64,000 nt of DNA from positions 55,529 through 119,528 of the forward strand of contig NZ_SMKW01000025.1 of assembly GCF_004348985.1 (NCBI RefSeq), given 5' to 3'. The DNA is from Saccharopolyspora elongata. GTDB lineage: Bacteria; Actinomycetota; Actinomycetes; Mycobacteriales; Pseudonocardiaceae. The position numbers and the translations under genes are program-made. Shown piece by piece: positions 44,118 to 53,766 of the stretch (its first letter is position 1; each line of letters starts with the position of its first letter). The notes below the pieces were generated by a model. It searched no databases. It had not been told where the DNA came from and worked only from the letters and a program-made list of their open reading frames with translations.

Positions 44118-44908
44118 CTGAGCCATCCCCCTGGACGTACCTGATGGACATGGACGGCGTGCTCGTGCACGAGGAGCACATGGTGCCGGGCGCGGACGCC
44201 TTCGTGGCGGCGCTGCGCGAGAACGGCATCCCGTTCATGGTCTTCACCAACAACTCGATCTACACCCCGCGCGACCTGCGCGCCAGGCTGTCGCGCACCG
44301 GGCTGGACGTCCCGGAGGGCGCGATCTGGACCTCCGCGCTGGCGACCGCGCAGTTCCTGGAGAAGCAGCGGCCCGGCGGCACGGCCTACGTGGTCGGCGA
44401 GTCGGGGCTGACCACGGCGCTGCACAACATCGGCTACGTGCTGACCGATCGCGATCCGGACTACGTCATCCTCGGTGAGACCCGCACCTACAGCTTCGAG
44501 GCGATAACCAAGGCGATCCGGCTGGTCGAGGGCGGCGCGCGGTTCATCGCCACCAACCCCGACGAGAAGGGGCCGAGCCGGGAGGGCACGCTGCCCGCCA
44601 CCGGTGCCGTCGCCGCGCTGATCGAGCGGGTGACCGGCCGCGCGCCGTACTACGTGGGCAAGCCGAACCCGCTGATGATGCGGTCGGCGCTGCGCCACCT
44701 GGGCGCGCACTCGGAGAACACGCTGATGATCGGCGACCGGATGGACACCGACGTGCGGTCCGGCCTGGAATCGGGCATGCAGACGATCCTGGTGCTGTCC
44801 GGGATCTCCGACGAGCACACCGCGGACCTGTTCCCGTACCGGCCGACGAAGGTGATCAACTCGATCGCCGACCTCACGGGCCACGTCCTGGATCCGTTCA
44901 AGGCCTGA
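44114..44908 (+). CDS. HAD-superfamily class IIA phosphatase (NagD-like)
   Basis: A 264-residue HAD-IIA hydrolase. Motif I is LMDMDGVLVHEE, motif II is VFTNNS, the lysine is in YVGKPNP and motif IV is MIGDRMDTDV. Members dephosphorylate nucleotides or sugar phosphates. GTG start overlaps the modC stop by 4 bp, so it is translationally coupled to the transporter; a role in molybdate metabolism is not known, and the link may be only transcriptional. Confidence 0.9.
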   Translation: MTEPSPWTYLMDMDGVLVHEEHMVPGADAFVAALRENGIPFMVFTNNSIYTPRDLRARLSRTGLDVPEGAIWTSALATAQFLEKQRPGGTAYVVGESGLTTALHNIGYVLTDRDPDYVILGETRTYSFEAITKAIRLVEGGARFIATNPDEKGPSREGTLPATGAVAALIERVTGRAPYYVGKPNPLMMRSALRHLGAHSENTLMIGDRMDTDVRSGLESGMQTILVLSGISDEHTADLFPYRPTKVINSIADLTGHVLDPFKA

Positions 44909-44911
44909 TCG

Positions 44912-45184
44912 CTACGACGGCGTCGCGGGCGGGGCGGGTTTCGGCACGGCGATGGCGCTGGTGACCTGGTTGAGCTCGTCGGCCAGGCGCTCAGCGGCAT
45001 CGCGCACGAGCTCGGCGCGGCGGCTCAGCGAGCCCGACCAGTGGCGCTGCGCCGCCGCCAGGCGGTCGAGCAGGTCTGCCTGCAGCCGCAGCCGTTCGAC
45101 GTGCGCCCAGTCCTGCCGTGCCGGACCGCGGAAGGCGCGCTCGATAGCCGCCGCGACCCGCTCCAGCTCCAGTTCCGTGATCAT
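44912..45184 (-). CDS. Small helical hypothetical protein
   Basis: A 90-residue protein, mostly helical and Arg/Glu/Ala-rich (LERVAAAIERAFRG, LQADLLDRLAAAQRHWSG), ending in a Pro-rich tail. It looks like a pair of amphipathic helices with hypervariable ends. The ATG at 45184 (MITELELERV) is preferred over a TTG four codons earlier. It converges with the HAD gene 3 bp away. No family was recognised. Confidence 0.6.
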   Translation of the reverse strand: MITELELERVAAAIERAFRGPARQDWAHVERLRLQADLLDRLAAAQRHWSGSLSRRAELVRDAAERLADELNQVTSAIAVPKPAPPATPS

Positions 45185-45262
45185 CCGAATCCCCAAGTCG
45201 CCGATTCCCTATGACCGTGGGACTGCATTGGGCCGATCGGTCGTACGCCGATGTGCCGTACG

Positions 45263-45664
45263 TCACCGAGGGCGCATGAACGCGTACACGTCGTCGGCGT
45301 CCACGATGCGCTTGCCCAGCGGCAGCAGCGATACCGGGACGAGCTTGAAGTTCGCGATGCCCAGCGGGATGCCGACGATCGTGACGCACAGGGCGATGCC
45401 GGTGAAGATGTGCCCGAGCGCCAGCCACCAGCCGGCCAGCACCAGCCAGAGGACGTTGCCGATACCTGCCATCGCGCCCGAGGTGGGCTCGTCGACCAGC
45501 CGCCTGCCGAACGGCCACAGCGCGAAGTTGGCCATCCGGAAGGACGCGATGGCGAACGGGATGCCGATGATCGTGATCGCCAGGACGACCCCGGCGACCA
45601 CGTAGCCGAAGGCCATCCAGAACCCGCAGAGCACCAGCCAGATGATGTTCAGCAGCAACCGCAT
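45263..45664 (-). CDS. YccF domain membrane protein
   Basis: A 133-residue inner-membrane protein with two repeats of the YccF motif (LAITIIGIPFAIASFRMA and LCVTIVGIPLGIANFKLV), about four helices in all. The start MRLLLNIIWLVLCG is the family's normal beginning and has GGAGG close by. Function is unknown. In mycobacteria a similar gene (Rv0870c) follows moaA2, a position matched loosely here. Confidence 0.88.
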   Translation of the reverse strand: MRLLLNIIWLVLCGFWMAFGYVVAGVVLAITIIGIPFAIASFRMANFALWPFGRRLVDEPTSGAMAGIGNVLWLVLAGWWLALGHIFTGIALCVTIVGIPLGIANFKLVPVSLLPLGKRIVDADDVYAFMRPR

Positions 45665-45756
45665 GCCTCCACCGTGCCAGCCCCGCATCCCGGCCGCCGA
45701 ACCGAGGTAGTGGATCACACACCGGACCGTCTCGCAGGTGTGTTCCGAGCCGGTGG

Positions 45757-45874
45757 TTCCGCAATTTCAATGGAAATCGGACCTCTGATTTCCATTGAAA
45801 TTGCGGAAGTTGTCCACAGGCACCGGTGTGTTGTGGTGCGACACGCCGATGGGTGCAGTTTCAATTGAAACTGC
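45757..45874 (+). repeat. Family 1 composite repeat with perfect DnaA box
   Basis: Stem 1 is 45757-45808 (21-bp arms plus flanks), then a perfect TTGTCCACA at 45810-45818, a spacer dyad GTGTGTTGTGGTGCGACACGCC, and stem 3 GCAGTTTCAATTGAAACTGC at 45855-45874. It lies between the divergent-tailed yccF and phzF genes, both on the minus strand. Confidence 0.9.
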
Positions 45875-45897
45875 GGTGGGTCGGACCAGGCGGTGGG

Positions 45898-46686
45898 TCA
45901 GACGAGGAGGTCGCCGCTGAGGACCGTGACCGCGCGGCCGCGGAGGCCGACGCGGTTTCCGCGGAGGGCCATCTGGACGATGCCGCCGCGCTGGGACGCC
46001 TGTTCTCCGACGAACGTCGCGTCGTGCTCGTCCTCCCCGAGCTTCGCCGCCCACCAGTTCGCCAGCGTGCAGTGGGCCGAGCCGGTCACCGGGTCCTCCA
46101 GGATGCCGACCTGCGGGGCGAACACCCGGCTGACGAAGTCGATGCCCGGCCGGTCTCCCGGTGCCGTGACGATCACCCCGCGCGATGGGACGTCCGCCAG
46201 CATCGCGAAGTCCGGCCGCACCGCGCGGACCTCCGCGGCGGATGCGGCGAGCGCCAGCACCTTGGTCTCGCCCTCCGCGGCCTCCTCGATGGTGATGCCG
46301 GGCAGCCCGGCGGCCAGCGCCGCGGGCGGCTCCACCGGCTCGGCGCGGTCGACCGGGAAGTCCATCTCGATCCAGCCGTCGCCCTGCGCGGTGCAGGTGA
46401 GCACGCCGCTGCGGGTGTCGAAGCGCTGGTCGCCGCCGAGCACGTGCGCCGTCGCCAGGGTGGCGTGCCCGCACAGCGGCACCTCGGTCGAGGGGGTGAA
46501 CCAGCGCAGTGGCTTGGGTTCGTCCTCCGGGCCGCCGGTCACGACGAACGCCGTCTCGGAGTGCCGCAGCTCGGCAGCGACCGACTGCATCCACTTCGCA
46601 TCGGCAGGGGCGTCCAGCAGCACGACACCGGCGGGGTTGCCGGTGAAGGCGCTGTCGGTGAAGGAATCCACGACGAAAGCACGCAT
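45898..46686 (-). CDS. PhzF-family isomerase/epimerase
   Basis: A 262-residue protein of the PhzF diaminopimelate-epimerase fold: VVDSFTDSAFTGNPAGVVLL at the start, the conserved glutamate in SETAFV, and EVPLCGHATLATAHVL with GSAHCTLANWWA later. PhzF isomerises a dihydroanthranilate in phenazine synthesis, but most homologues have other, unknown substrates. No phenazine genes are nearby. The ATG at 46686 gives MRAFVVDSF, the typical start. Confidence 0.88.
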   Translation of the reverse strand: MRAFVVDSFTDSAFTGNPAGVVLLDAPADAKWMQSVAAELRHSETAFVVTGGPEDEPKPLRWFTPSTEVPLCGHATLATAHVLGGDQRFDTRSGVLTCTAQGDGWIEMDFPVDRAEPVEPPAALAAGLPGITIEEAAEGETKVLALAASAAEVRAVRPDFAMLADVPSRGVIVTAPGDRPGIDFVSRVFAPQVGILEDPVTGSAHCTLANWWAAKLGEDEHDATFVGEQASQRGGIVQMALRGNRVGLRGRAVTVLSGDLLV

Positions 46687-46803
46687 CCCTGAACGGTACG
46701 CAACGCCGAGCCGGCCAGTACCCGCATCCGGGGGTGGCCGACGGGCGTCCGGCCAGGACAAGATGGGTGACCTGCATCACTGAGTTTTCGGGAGGTCGTC
46801 GAC

Positions 46804-48429
46804 GTGGATGCCGTCGAACCAGCTCAGCCCAGCTACGCCTCGGGCATCTCGGACGTGCCGCTGTTGGGCGACACCATCGGCGAGAACCTCGACCGGACGG
46901 CGGCGCGCTTCCCCGACCGCGACGCGCTCGTGGAGTTCGCGACCGGGCGCCGCTGGTCCTACCGGGAGTTCGTCGCCGAGGTGGACGCGCTGGCGGTGGG
47001 CCTGCTGGACGCCGGGATCGGCAAGGGCGACCGGGTCGGGATCTGGGCGCCGAACCGCGCCGAGTGGACCACGACCCAGTACGCGACGGCGAAGATCGGC
47101 GCGATCCTGGTCAACATCAACCCGGCGTACCGGGTGCACGAGCTGGAGTACGTGCTCAACCAGGCCGGGGTGCGGCTGCTGGTGTCGGCGCAGTCGTTCA
47201 AGTCGTCGGACTACGTGGCGATGGTGGAGCAGGTGCGGGTGAAGTGCCCGGGCCTGGAGCAGGTGGTGTTCCTGGATTCCCCGGAGTGGGCGGAGCTGGC
47301 CGGCGGCTCCGGCGATCCGCAGCGGCTGGCGGCGATCCGGCTGTCGGCCGACGACCCGATCAACATCCAGTACACCTCGGGCACCACCGGATTCCCGAAG
47401 GGCGCGACGCTGTCGCACCACAACATCCTGAACAACGGGTTCTTCGTCGGCGAGCTGTGCGGTTACACCGAGGCCGACCGGGTGGCGATCGTGCCGCCGT
47501 TCTACCACTGCTTCGGCATGGTGATGGGCAACCTGGCGTGCACCAGCCACGGGTCGGCGATGGTGATCCCGTCGGAGGGCTTCGACCCGACGGCGGCGCT
47601 GTCGGCCGTCGCCGCGGAGCGCTGCACCTCGCTGTACGGGGTGCCGACGATGTTCATCGCCGAGCTCGACCACCCGGACTTCGAGTCCTTCGACCTGTCC
47701 TCGCTGCGCACCGGGATCATGGCCGGCTCGCCCTGCCCGGTGGAGGTGATGAAGCAGGTCATCGGCCGGATGGGGATGAGCGAGGTGTCGATCTGCTACG
47801 GCATGACCGAGACCTCACCGGTGTCGACGCAGACCCGCGCCGACGACTCGCTGGAGCGGCGGGTGTCCACGGTGGGCCGGGTCGGGCCGCACCTGGAGAT
47901 CAAGATCGTCGACCCGGCCACCGGCCTGACCGTGCCGGTGGGCACGCCGGGCGAGCTGTGCACCCGCGGCTACTCGGTGATGCTCGGCTACTGGGAGCAG
48001 CCGGAGAAGACCGCCGAGGTGGTGGACGCGGCGCGCTGGATGCACACCGGCGACCTCGCCGTCATGGACGAAGGCGGCTACGTGAGCATCACCGGCCGGA
48101 TCAAGGACATGGTCATCCGCGGCGGCGAGAACGTCTACCCGCGTGAGATCGAGGAGTTCCTCTACACGCACCCGGACATCCTCGACGCGCAGGTCATCGG
48201 CGTCCCGGACGCGAAGTACGGCGAGGAGCTGATGGCCTGGGTGCGGCTGCGCGAGGGCGCCGCGCCGCTGACCGCCGAGGCGCTGCGCGAGTTCTGCGCC
48301 GGCAAGCTCGCGCACTACAAGGTTCCGCGCTACGTCCACGTCGTCGACAAGTTCCCGATGACGGTCACCGGGAAGATCCGCAAGATCGAGATGCGCGAAA
48401 CCGCGAAGAAGCTCCTCGACCTCGAATGA
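46804..48429 (+). CDS. Acyl-CoA synthetase (AMP-binding)
   Basis: A 541-residue ANL-superfamily enzyme, probably fatty-acid or carboxylate activating. The P-loop is [12 protein letters not shown] near residue 196, the adenylate motif is [11 protein letters not shown], the hinge reads [20 protein letters not shown], and the catalytic lysine is in MTVTGKIRK. Closest in pattern to acyl-CoA synthetases used by actinobacteria for medium to long chains; specificity is uncertain. GTG start with GGGAGG upstream. Confidence 0.9.
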   Translation: MDAVEPAQPSYASGISDVPLLGDTIGENLDRTAARFPDRDALVEFATGRRWSYREFVAEVDALAVGLLDAGIGKGDRVGIWAPNRAEWTTTQYATAKIGAILVNINPAYRVHELEYVLNQAGVRLLVSAQSFKSSDYVAMVEQVRVKCPGLEQVVFLDSPEWAELAGGSGDPQRLAAIRLSADDPINIQYTSGTTGFPKGATLSHHNILNNGFFVGELCGYTEADRVAIVPPFYHCFGMVMGNLACTSHGSAMVIPSEGFDPTAALSAVAAERCTSLYGVPTMFIAELDHPDFESFDLSSLRTGIMAGSPCPVEVMKQVIGRMGMSEVSICYGMTETSPVSTQTRADDSLERRVSTVGRVGPHLEIKIVDPATGLTVPVGTPGELCTRGYSVMLGYWEQPEKTAEVVDAARWMHTGDLAVMDEGGYVSITGRIKDMVIRGGENVYPREIEEFLYTHPDILDAQVIGVPDAKYGEELMAWVRLREGAAPLTAEALREFCAGKLAHYKVPRYVHVVDKFPMTVTGKIRKIEMRETAKKLLDLE

Positions 48430-48434
48430 TCCAG

Positions 48435-48472
48435 CGGTGGTGGGCGCCTTCGGTCGAAGGCGCCCACCACCG
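48435..48472. terminator. Bidirectional terminator between acyl-CoA synthetase and R2lox
   Basis: A perfect 17-bp stem, CGGTGGTGGGCGCCTTC / GAAGGCGCCCACCACCG, with a GGTC loop between the convergent genes. Confidence 0.9.
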
Positions 48473-48475
48473 GGG

Positions 48476-49450
48476 TCAGTTCTTGGCCTCGAGCTTCGCG
48501 AGTTCGGCGGCGTCCTCGGCGCCGAACTGGTCTTCCAGCTGTTCGGGCGAGGCGTCGACGTCGATCTGCGCCAGCGGAACGCCGCGGGCGCTGGAGATCG
48601 CGCCGAGGCGGCGGGTCGCGCGGTCCGAGGCGTAGGCCGTGAGCTCATCCTTGTCCAGCTCGAAGGGCGGCACCTCGGGTGCGTCCTCCGGCTTCCACTG
48701 GACCTGGGCGATGGCGTGCGGCAGCAGCTTGGCCATCTGGTCCTGCACCACGTCCCAGTTGCGCTCGTCGGCGGCCACGTGGCGGCGGCAGGTGAACGTG
48801 CCCCACGCCATGTGGCGGCGCTCGTCGTCGCCGATGCGCCGGATGACCTGCTGCATGCCGGGCAGGATGCCGCGGCTGACGCAGATCTTGTGCCAGGCGT
48901 AGTAGCCGGTCAGGGCCAGGGTGCCCTCGACCACGTGGTTGTAGGTGACCGACGCGCGCACCTGGTTCTCCGGGCTCGGGTCGGCGTGCAGAGCGTGCAG
49001 CGATTCGGGCAGCGCCCGGTAGAAGATCTCGCGGTAGCCGGGGTTCTCCTCGACGAGCCCGTGCAGGTCGTCGGTGAGCCCGACGGCGTCCAGCCACAGC
49101 CGGAAGACCTGGGTGTGCTTGGCCTCCTCGAACACGAACTGCGTCAGGTACATCTCGTCGCCGAACCGGCCCTCGGCGGCCATCGCGGACACGAACGGCT
49201 GGAGGTCCTGCGTCACGGCTTCCTCGCCGGCGATGAACTGCGCGCACAGGCCCGCCACGCTGCGCTGCTCGACCTCGTCGAGCCGCTGCCAGTCCTCGGC
49301 GTCCTTGCTGAAGTCGATGTCGGCGGGGTTCCAGAACTTGGCGTTGCCCTTGTTGAACAGCCGCAGCGGCAGCGAGTCCCAGTTCAGGCCGCTGGCCTTG
49401 AGTGAGTGGAAACCTTCGCGGTGGGCGGGGTGCGCGGTGGTGCTCGTCAT
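48476..49450 (-). CDS. R2-like ligand-binding oxidase (R2lox)
   Basis: A 324-residue ferritin-like diiron or Mn/Fe protein related to ribonucleotide reductase R2. Metal-binding residues appear in [30 protein letters not shown] and [10 protein letters not shown]. The Val of GEEAV and the Tyr of YNHVVEG match the pair that forms an ether cross-link in the mycobacterial R2lox (Rv0233), so it is R2lox and not a ribonucleotide reductase. The natural substrate is unknown. ATG start with GGAG 8 bp upstream. Confidence 0.9.
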   Translation of the reverse strand: MTSTTAHPAHREGFHSLKASGLNWDSLPLRLFNKGNAKFWNPADIDFSKDAEDWQRLDEVEQRSVAGLCAQFIAGEEAVTQDLQPFVSAMAAEGRFGDEMYLTQFVFEEAKHTQVFRLWLDAVGLTDDLHGLVEENPGYREIFYRALPESLHALHADPSPENQVRASVTYNHVVEGTLALTGYYAWHKICVSRGILPGMQQVIRRIGDDERRHMAWGTFTCRRHVAADERNWDVVQDQMAKLLPHAIAQVQWKPEDAPEVPPFELDKDELTAYASDRATRRLGAISSARGVPLAQIDVDASPEQLEDQFGAEDAAELAKLEAKN

Positions 49451-49560
49451 TGAACGACTCCAGCTCGCCAAATTGTGAGGAATATTATGACCGTGATTTT
49501 CGATACTACGCAGTTTCGAGTCAAGGGGGGCGCGCGTCCCTCGAACGTAGGGTGGTGCGC

Positions 49561-50178
49561 GTGGCAGAACAGCGCAGCGCGCCGGTGGTCGGATTCGACC
49601 TGGACATGACCTTGATCGATCCGCGGCCGGGCATGGTGCGCGCGATCGAAGCCCTGAACGCGGAGTTCGCGTTGTCGCTGGACGGTGAGGAGTTCGCGGC
49701 GCACCTGGGGCCGCCGCTGGCCGACACGATGCGCGGCTACGGCTTCGACGAGCCGATGGTCGAGCAGCTCGTCGGCCACTTCCGCAAGATCTACCCGTCC
49801 GTGGTCGTCGGGCTGACCGAGCCGATGCCGGGCGCCGAGCGGGCGCTGGACGCGGTCCGCGAAGCGGGCGGGCGGACCCTGGTGATCACCGGGAAGTACG
49901 AGGCGAACGCGGCCCTGCACCTGAAGGCGTTCGGCTGGGACGTCGACCGGCTCGCCGGCGACGTCTTCGCCGCGGCGAAGGGCGAAGTGCTGCGCGAGGA
50001 GGGCGCGGCGATCTACGTGGGCGACCACCTCGGCGATGTCGTCGGCGCGAAGGCCGCGGGTGCGGTCGCGGTCGGCGTGGCCACCGGGCCCTACGGCGTC
50101 GACGAGCTGGTGGAAGCCGGCGCCGACGTCGCGCTGCGCGACCTCACCGAGTTCCCGGCATGGCTCGCGCAGCTTTGA
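49561..50178 (+). CDS. HAD-superfamily hydrolase (phosphoglycolate phosphatase-like)
   Basis: A 205-residue HAD hydrolase. Motif I is [15 protein letters not shown], motif II is LVITGKYE and motif IV is [17 protein letters not shown]. The size and cap helices ([15 protein letters not shown]) suggest a C1-capped phosphoglycolate phosphatase relative. Three GTGs lie near the start; 49561 gives MAEQRSAPV and follows GGGTGG. It begins 110 bp from the R2lox ATG on the other strand and shares its promoter region. Confidence 0.85.
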   Translation: MAEQRSAPVVGFDLDMTLIDPRPGMVRAIEALNAEFALSLDGEEFAAHLGPPLADTMRGYGFDEPMVEQLVGHFRKIYPSVVVGLTEPMPGAERALDAVREAGGRTLVITGKYEANAALHLKAFGWDVDRLAGDVFAAAKGEVLREEGAAIYVGDHLGDVVGAKAAGAVAVGVATGPYGVDELVEAGADVALRDLTEFPAWLAQL

Positions 50179-50179
50179 A

Positions 50180-50386
50180 TCAGCGCTTGCGGCTGCGCAG
50201 GACCGTGGCGATCACGCCGAAGATCAGCCCGGCGGGGCACAGCAGGGTCGCGAGGTTGAGCCAGACCGGCATGTTCTCGTAGCCGGCGGCGAACAGCGCG
50301 AAAATCGCGATGATCGCCAGCAGTCCCAGCCCGAACAGGATCATCGAAACCGGGAGGATCGCGGACCTGGGCGTAGCAGCTGCCAT
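50180..50386 (-). CDS. Small two-helix membrane protein
   Basis: A 68-residue protein with two transmembrane helices (VSMILFGLGLLAIIAIFALFAAG and LATLLCPAGLIFGVIATVL) and a basic C-terminal end RSRKR. It converges with the HAD gene, almost touching its stop. No family was recognised. The ATG at 50386 has only a weak RBS. Confidence 0.65.
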   Translation of the reverse strand: MAAATPRSAILPVSMILFGLGLLAIIAIFALFAAGYENMPVWLNLATLLCPAGLIFGVIATVLRSRKR

Positions 50387-50628
50387 GCTGAGCAGCGTAT
50401 TCAGCGACTGCGCCGAGTACCGCAGCGGGCCTTGGTCGATAAGGACGGGTGTTTTCGGCTGGGTACGCGGTACGCTTGCTGTGACGCGTCCCGGCGCGCC
50501 CAATTGCGTGGCGTTTTCGGGGCGCTTTCGTCGTGCCGGGGCCATTGGGTTCCGCTCGGCGGACAGCCAGAGGGACGACGAGGACCCGGAGACCGGGCCA
50601 GCGCATTCGACAGGGAACGGTGAGGACA

Positions 50629-51024
50629 GTGCCGACCGGCAGGGTCAAGTGGTTCGACGCGGAGAAGGGCTTCGGCTTCCTGACCCAGGACGGCGGGGAG
50701 GACGTGTACGTGCGGTCCTCGGCGCTGCCGTCGGGTGTGGAGGCGCTCAAGACGGGGCAGCGCGTCGACTTCGACATGGCGCAGGGGCGCCGCGGTCCGC
50801 AGGCCCTCAAGGTCAAGCTGTTGGACCCGCTGCCGTCGGTGGCGGAGGCGCATCGGCGTTCCGCCGACGAACTGCACGGCATGGTCGAGGACATGATCAA
50901 GCTCCTGGAGCTGAAGATCCAGCCCGACCTGCGCCGCGGCCGCTACCCGGACCGCAAGACGTCGAAGCGGATCGGTGAGGTCGTGCGCGCGGTCGCTCGG
51001 GAGCTGGACCCGGGCAGCAACTGA
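50629..51024 (+). CDS. Cold-shock domain protein with C-terminal extension
   Basis: A 131-residue protein. Residues 1-66 are a cold-shock domain with the RNA-binding motifs [19 protein letters not shown] and DVYVRSS. The extra 65 residues form a helical tail ([32 protein letters not shown]) as in mycobacterial CspB (Rv0871), to which it matches in length. The GTG has TGAGGAC upstream. A family 2 repeat and a terminator follow. Confidence 0.9.
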   Translation: MPTGRVKWFDAEKGFGFLTQDGGEDVYVRSSALPSGVEALKTGQRVDFDMAQGRRGPQALKVKLLDPLPSVAEAHRRSADELHGMVEDMIKLLELKIQPDLRRGRYPDRKTSKRIGEVVRAVARELDPGSN

Positions 51025-51047
51025 CAGGCTTCAGAAAAGACTGTTTC

Positions 51048-51234
51048 CAGGCTCGTTTTGCGTGGCGGTGCGGGTGGCGGCCCCCCTGCGGGAATTACGG
51101 TCGCCTTCTCGCTGTGGGATCCCCGACATCATGAATGCCAATTCACCACGTCGGGGCTGTCCTCGCGAGAAGACGTCTGAGAACCCGCGGCGGTGCAAGC
51201 TGAGTCCCACACCGCAAGCGGCTGACGCCGCTTT
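51048..51234 (+). repeat. Family 2 repeat, copy C (~187 bp)
   Basis: Same element and orientation as at 35826, with long stretches of identity, including TGTGGGATCCCCGAC, CACCACGTCGGGGCTGTCC and GAGAACCCGCGGCGGTGC. It begins 24 bp after the cold-shock gene's stop. Confidence 0.9.
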
Positions 51235-51250
51235 CTGAACAGACCACGAA

Positions 51251-51281
51251 GGCCGGGCGCATCGCGGTGCGCCCGCCTTTT
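51251..51281 (+). terminator. Rho-independent-type terminator
   Basis: Stem GGCCGGGCGCA / TGCGCCCGCC with a 6-nt loop, followed by TTTT. It is the only terminator in the window with a clear T-run. Confidence 0.8.
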
Positions 51282-51355
51282 ATGTCTTTCGTCAGGGGTG
51301 GTCGTGGTCGGTCGGCAGATCCGGCCGGGGTGTCCTGATCCATAGGTTCACCTGC

Positions 51356-52783
51356 ATGAAAGCCAAGATCATCGCGCTCGCGGTGGCCCTCGGGGTCGCG
51401 ATCGGCCCCGCCACCGCGCAGGCCGCGCCCGAACCGACCACGCAGACCATCGACGACTACCTGACCCGCGCGCTGGAATCCACCGACATGCCCGGGTTCT
51501 CGGTGGTGGTCACCAAGGACGACAGGATCGTGCACGCCGCCGGTTACGGCCACGATTCCGGCGGGCGGCCGGTCACGGCCGACACCCCGATGCGGGTCGC
51601 GTCGGTCAGCAAGTCGTTCACGGCCATGGCGGTCATGACCCTGGTCGACGCGGGCAAGATCGCGCTGGACCGGCCGGTCGTCGAGCAGTTGCCCGGGTTC
51701 GCCATGGCCGATCCGCGCTTCCGCGAGGTCACCGTCCGGCACCTGCTGAACCAGACTTCCGGTTTCTCCGACCGCACCATCGACATCAACTCGCTGGAGG
51801 AAGCGGGCTCGCTCGCCGAGTACACCTCGCGGCTGAGCACCGGCTCGCTGGCCGCCGAACCGGGCACGCACTGGGAGTACTGCAACGTCAACTACGACCT
51901 GGCGGCCCGGCTCGTCGAGGTCGCCGGCGGCCAGACCTTCGACGACTACATGCGGGAGCACGTGTTCGGGCCGCTCGGGATGAACCGCAGCGCGGTTCGC
52001 GACGACGTGCTCCGGCCGGCCGATGGCTACAACTCGCTGTTCGGCGCGTGGATCTCCCGCCCGGAGCTGCCCGGATTCCTCGACGGCAGCGGTGGCGGCG
52101 GCGTCATCACCACCGCCGCCGACATGGGGAAGTGGCTGATCACGCAGGGCGGCCACGGGCGTCAGCTGGTCGTGCCGGAGAGCCTGCCCGCCATGCACAG
52201 CCCTTCCGACGTGCACGAATACGGCATGGGCTGGGGCATTGACAAGCCCGCCGACGGCCCGGAAAGGCTGGTGCACGACGGGAACCTGTTCACCTACGCC
52301 GCGACGGAGATGGTCATCCCGGAGACCGGCTACGGCTTCGCAGTCATGACCAACAACGCTTCCCTCAACGGCGACTACTACGACATCCTCACCGGGCTGG
52401 TGGCGCTGAGCGAGGGGAAGACGCCCGAGGCGCCTGGCGGCGCGCGGCAGCAGTTCGAGCTGGTGCTCGGCCTGATCGGGCTGGCGGCCGTGGGGCTGGG
52501 CGTGCTCGGCGCGGCGCGTTCTCGTCGCTGGGCGGCCAAGCGCGCCGGGCGGCCGGTTTGGCGGATCGCGTTGCGGCTGGTGCCGGTGCTGGTCCCGGTC
52601 GCGGTGTTCCTGGCCTACCCGAGCCTGATCTCGTTCATCAGCAACGGCCGCACGGTCACCTGGGCGCAGATGACGTACTTCCCGCTGCCCTTGACGGTCG
52701 TGCTCCTGGTCGCGGCGCTCGCAGGGCTCAGCACCGCGGCGTTCCGGCTGCTGAGGCTGCGCGCCGTAAGGTCGTCCGGGTGA
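51356..52783 (+). CDS. Class C beta-lactamase-like serine hydrolase with C-terminal membrane helices
   Basis: A 475-residue exported enzyme. Signal peptide about 1-24 (ATAQA cut). The nucleophile motif is SVSK near residue 84, and YCN near 181 matches the YxN motif; a HDGN segment takes the KTG place. These are features of class C or penicillin-binding-like esterases. After residue 365 come about three transmembrane helices, so the domain is held outside the cell. It overlaps a histidine kinase gene by 4 bp and is likely in one operon with that two-component system. Confidence 0.88.
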   Translation: MKAKIIALAVALGVAIGPATAQAAPEPTTQTIDDYLTRALESTDMPGFSVVVTKDDRIVHAAGYGHDSGGRPVTADTPMRVASVSKSFTAMAVMTLVDAGKIALDRPVVEQLPGFAMADPRFREVTVRHLLNQTSGFSDRTIDINSLEEAGSLAEYTSRLSTGSLAAEPGTHWEYCNVNYDLAARLVEVAGGQTFDDYMREHVFGPLGMNRSAVRDDVLRPADGYNSLFGAWISRPELPGFLDGSGGGGVITTAADMGKWLITQGGHGRQLVVPESLPAMHSPSDVHEYGMGWGIDKPADGPERLVHDGNLFTYAATEMVIPETGYGFAVMTNNASLNGDYYDILTGLVALSEGKTPEAPGGARQQFELVLGLIGLAAVGLGVLGAARSRRWAAKRAGRPVWRIALRLVPVLVPVAVFLAYPSLISFISNGRTVTWAQMTYFPLPLTVVLLVAALAGLSTAAFRLLRLRAVRSSG

Positions 52784-53766
52784 GGAACGGCGCGGCTCTG
52801 CTGGTCATCGCCGGGGTGTGCGCGCTCGCCGGTTACGGGCTCGACGCCGAGGTGTGGCGGCTGCTGCTGCTCGTGGCGCTGGCCGTGGTGGGTTACCTCC
52901 ACGGCCGGCACCTGCCGGTTCGCCGCGGCTGGGCCTGGCTCTCTGTCGCCGCGCTGGGCGGGGTCGTCGGCGCGGTCGTGGACTTCTGGGCCGGCTTCAG
53001 CTCCCTGCTGTGCCTGACCGTTTTCGTGGCCTTGCCGTGGCTGGCCGGTCAGTTCCGGCGGCAGCAGGCCGAGTTGATCGTCGCCGGTCGGCAACGGGTC
53101 GAGCAGATGGAACGGGAGCAGGAGTTCGTCGCCGAGCGCGCGAGGCTGCGGGAACGCGCCCGGATCGCTGCGGACATGCACGACTCGCTCGGCCACGACC
53201 TGGCGCTGATCGCGCTGCGCGCCGGATCCCTCGAACTGGCCCCGGAAATGACCGACGTCAACCAGCAAGCGGCCGCCGAGCTGCGCGCCACGGCGGTCGC
53301 TGCCACGGACCGGCTCCGGCAGACGATTGGGATGCTGCGGGAGAACGGCACCCCAAGCGTCGAGCCGCCGGACGAGTCGGTGGAGGCGCTGGTCGACCGC
53401 GCGCGCAGCGCCGGGATGGCGGTGTCGCTGCTGCGCAGCGGCGAGCCGCTCGCGGTGCCGCCGGAGGTGGACCGCGCAGCGCACCGGGTGGTGCAAGAGG
53501 CGCTGACCAACGCCGCCCGCTACGCGCCCGGGGCGGAGGTGACCGTGCGGGTCGAGCGAATTCCCAACGGGCTCAACGTCATCGTGCGAAACTCGGCCGT
53601 CGACGCGCCGCCCGTGCTCGACGGCGGAAACGGCAGCGGGCTGTTGGCGCTGGCAGAGCGGGTCCGGTTGCTCGGTGGCACCTTCCGGGCCGAGCCCGGC
53701 GACGGCTTCACCGTGACCGCTCGGCTGCCCTGCCCGGTTGTGCCCGCGACGAAGGAAGATGGATGA
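52780..53766 (+). CDS. Two-component sensor histidine kinase (NarL-type)
   Basis: A 328-residue kinase. Four or so N-terminal transmembrane helices (to about residue 95) with little outside loop are followed by a HisKA_3 dimerisation helix: ERARIAADMHDSLGHDLALIA, with phospho-acceptor histidine in MHDSLGH. The HATPase domain has VQEALTNAARYAPGAEV and GSGLLALAERVRLLGG. It resembles DesK/LiaS-type sensors of membrane stress. GTG start overlaps the preceding stop; the response regulator follows with an ATGA overlap. Confidence 0.92.
   Translation: MRNGAALLVIAGVCALAGYGLDAEVWRLLLLVALAVVGYLHGRHLPVRRGWAWLSVAALGGVVGAVVDFWAGFSSLLCLTVFVALPWLAGQFRRQQAELIVAGRQRVEQMEREQEFVAERARLRERARIAADMHDSLGHDLALIALRAGSLELAPEMTDVNQQAAAELRATAVAATDRLRQTIGMLRENGTPSVEPPDESVEALVDRARSAGMAVSLLRSGEPLAVPPEVDRAAHRVVQEALTNAARYAPGAEVTVRVERIPNGLNVIVRNSAVDAPPVLDGGNGSGLLALAERVRLLGGTFRAEPGDGFTVTARLPCPVVPATKEDG

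Noticed and set aside
48645..49247. A 200-codon frame over the R2lox gene on the same strand
   Set aside because: It is the R2lox gene in a shifted frame with no family match.
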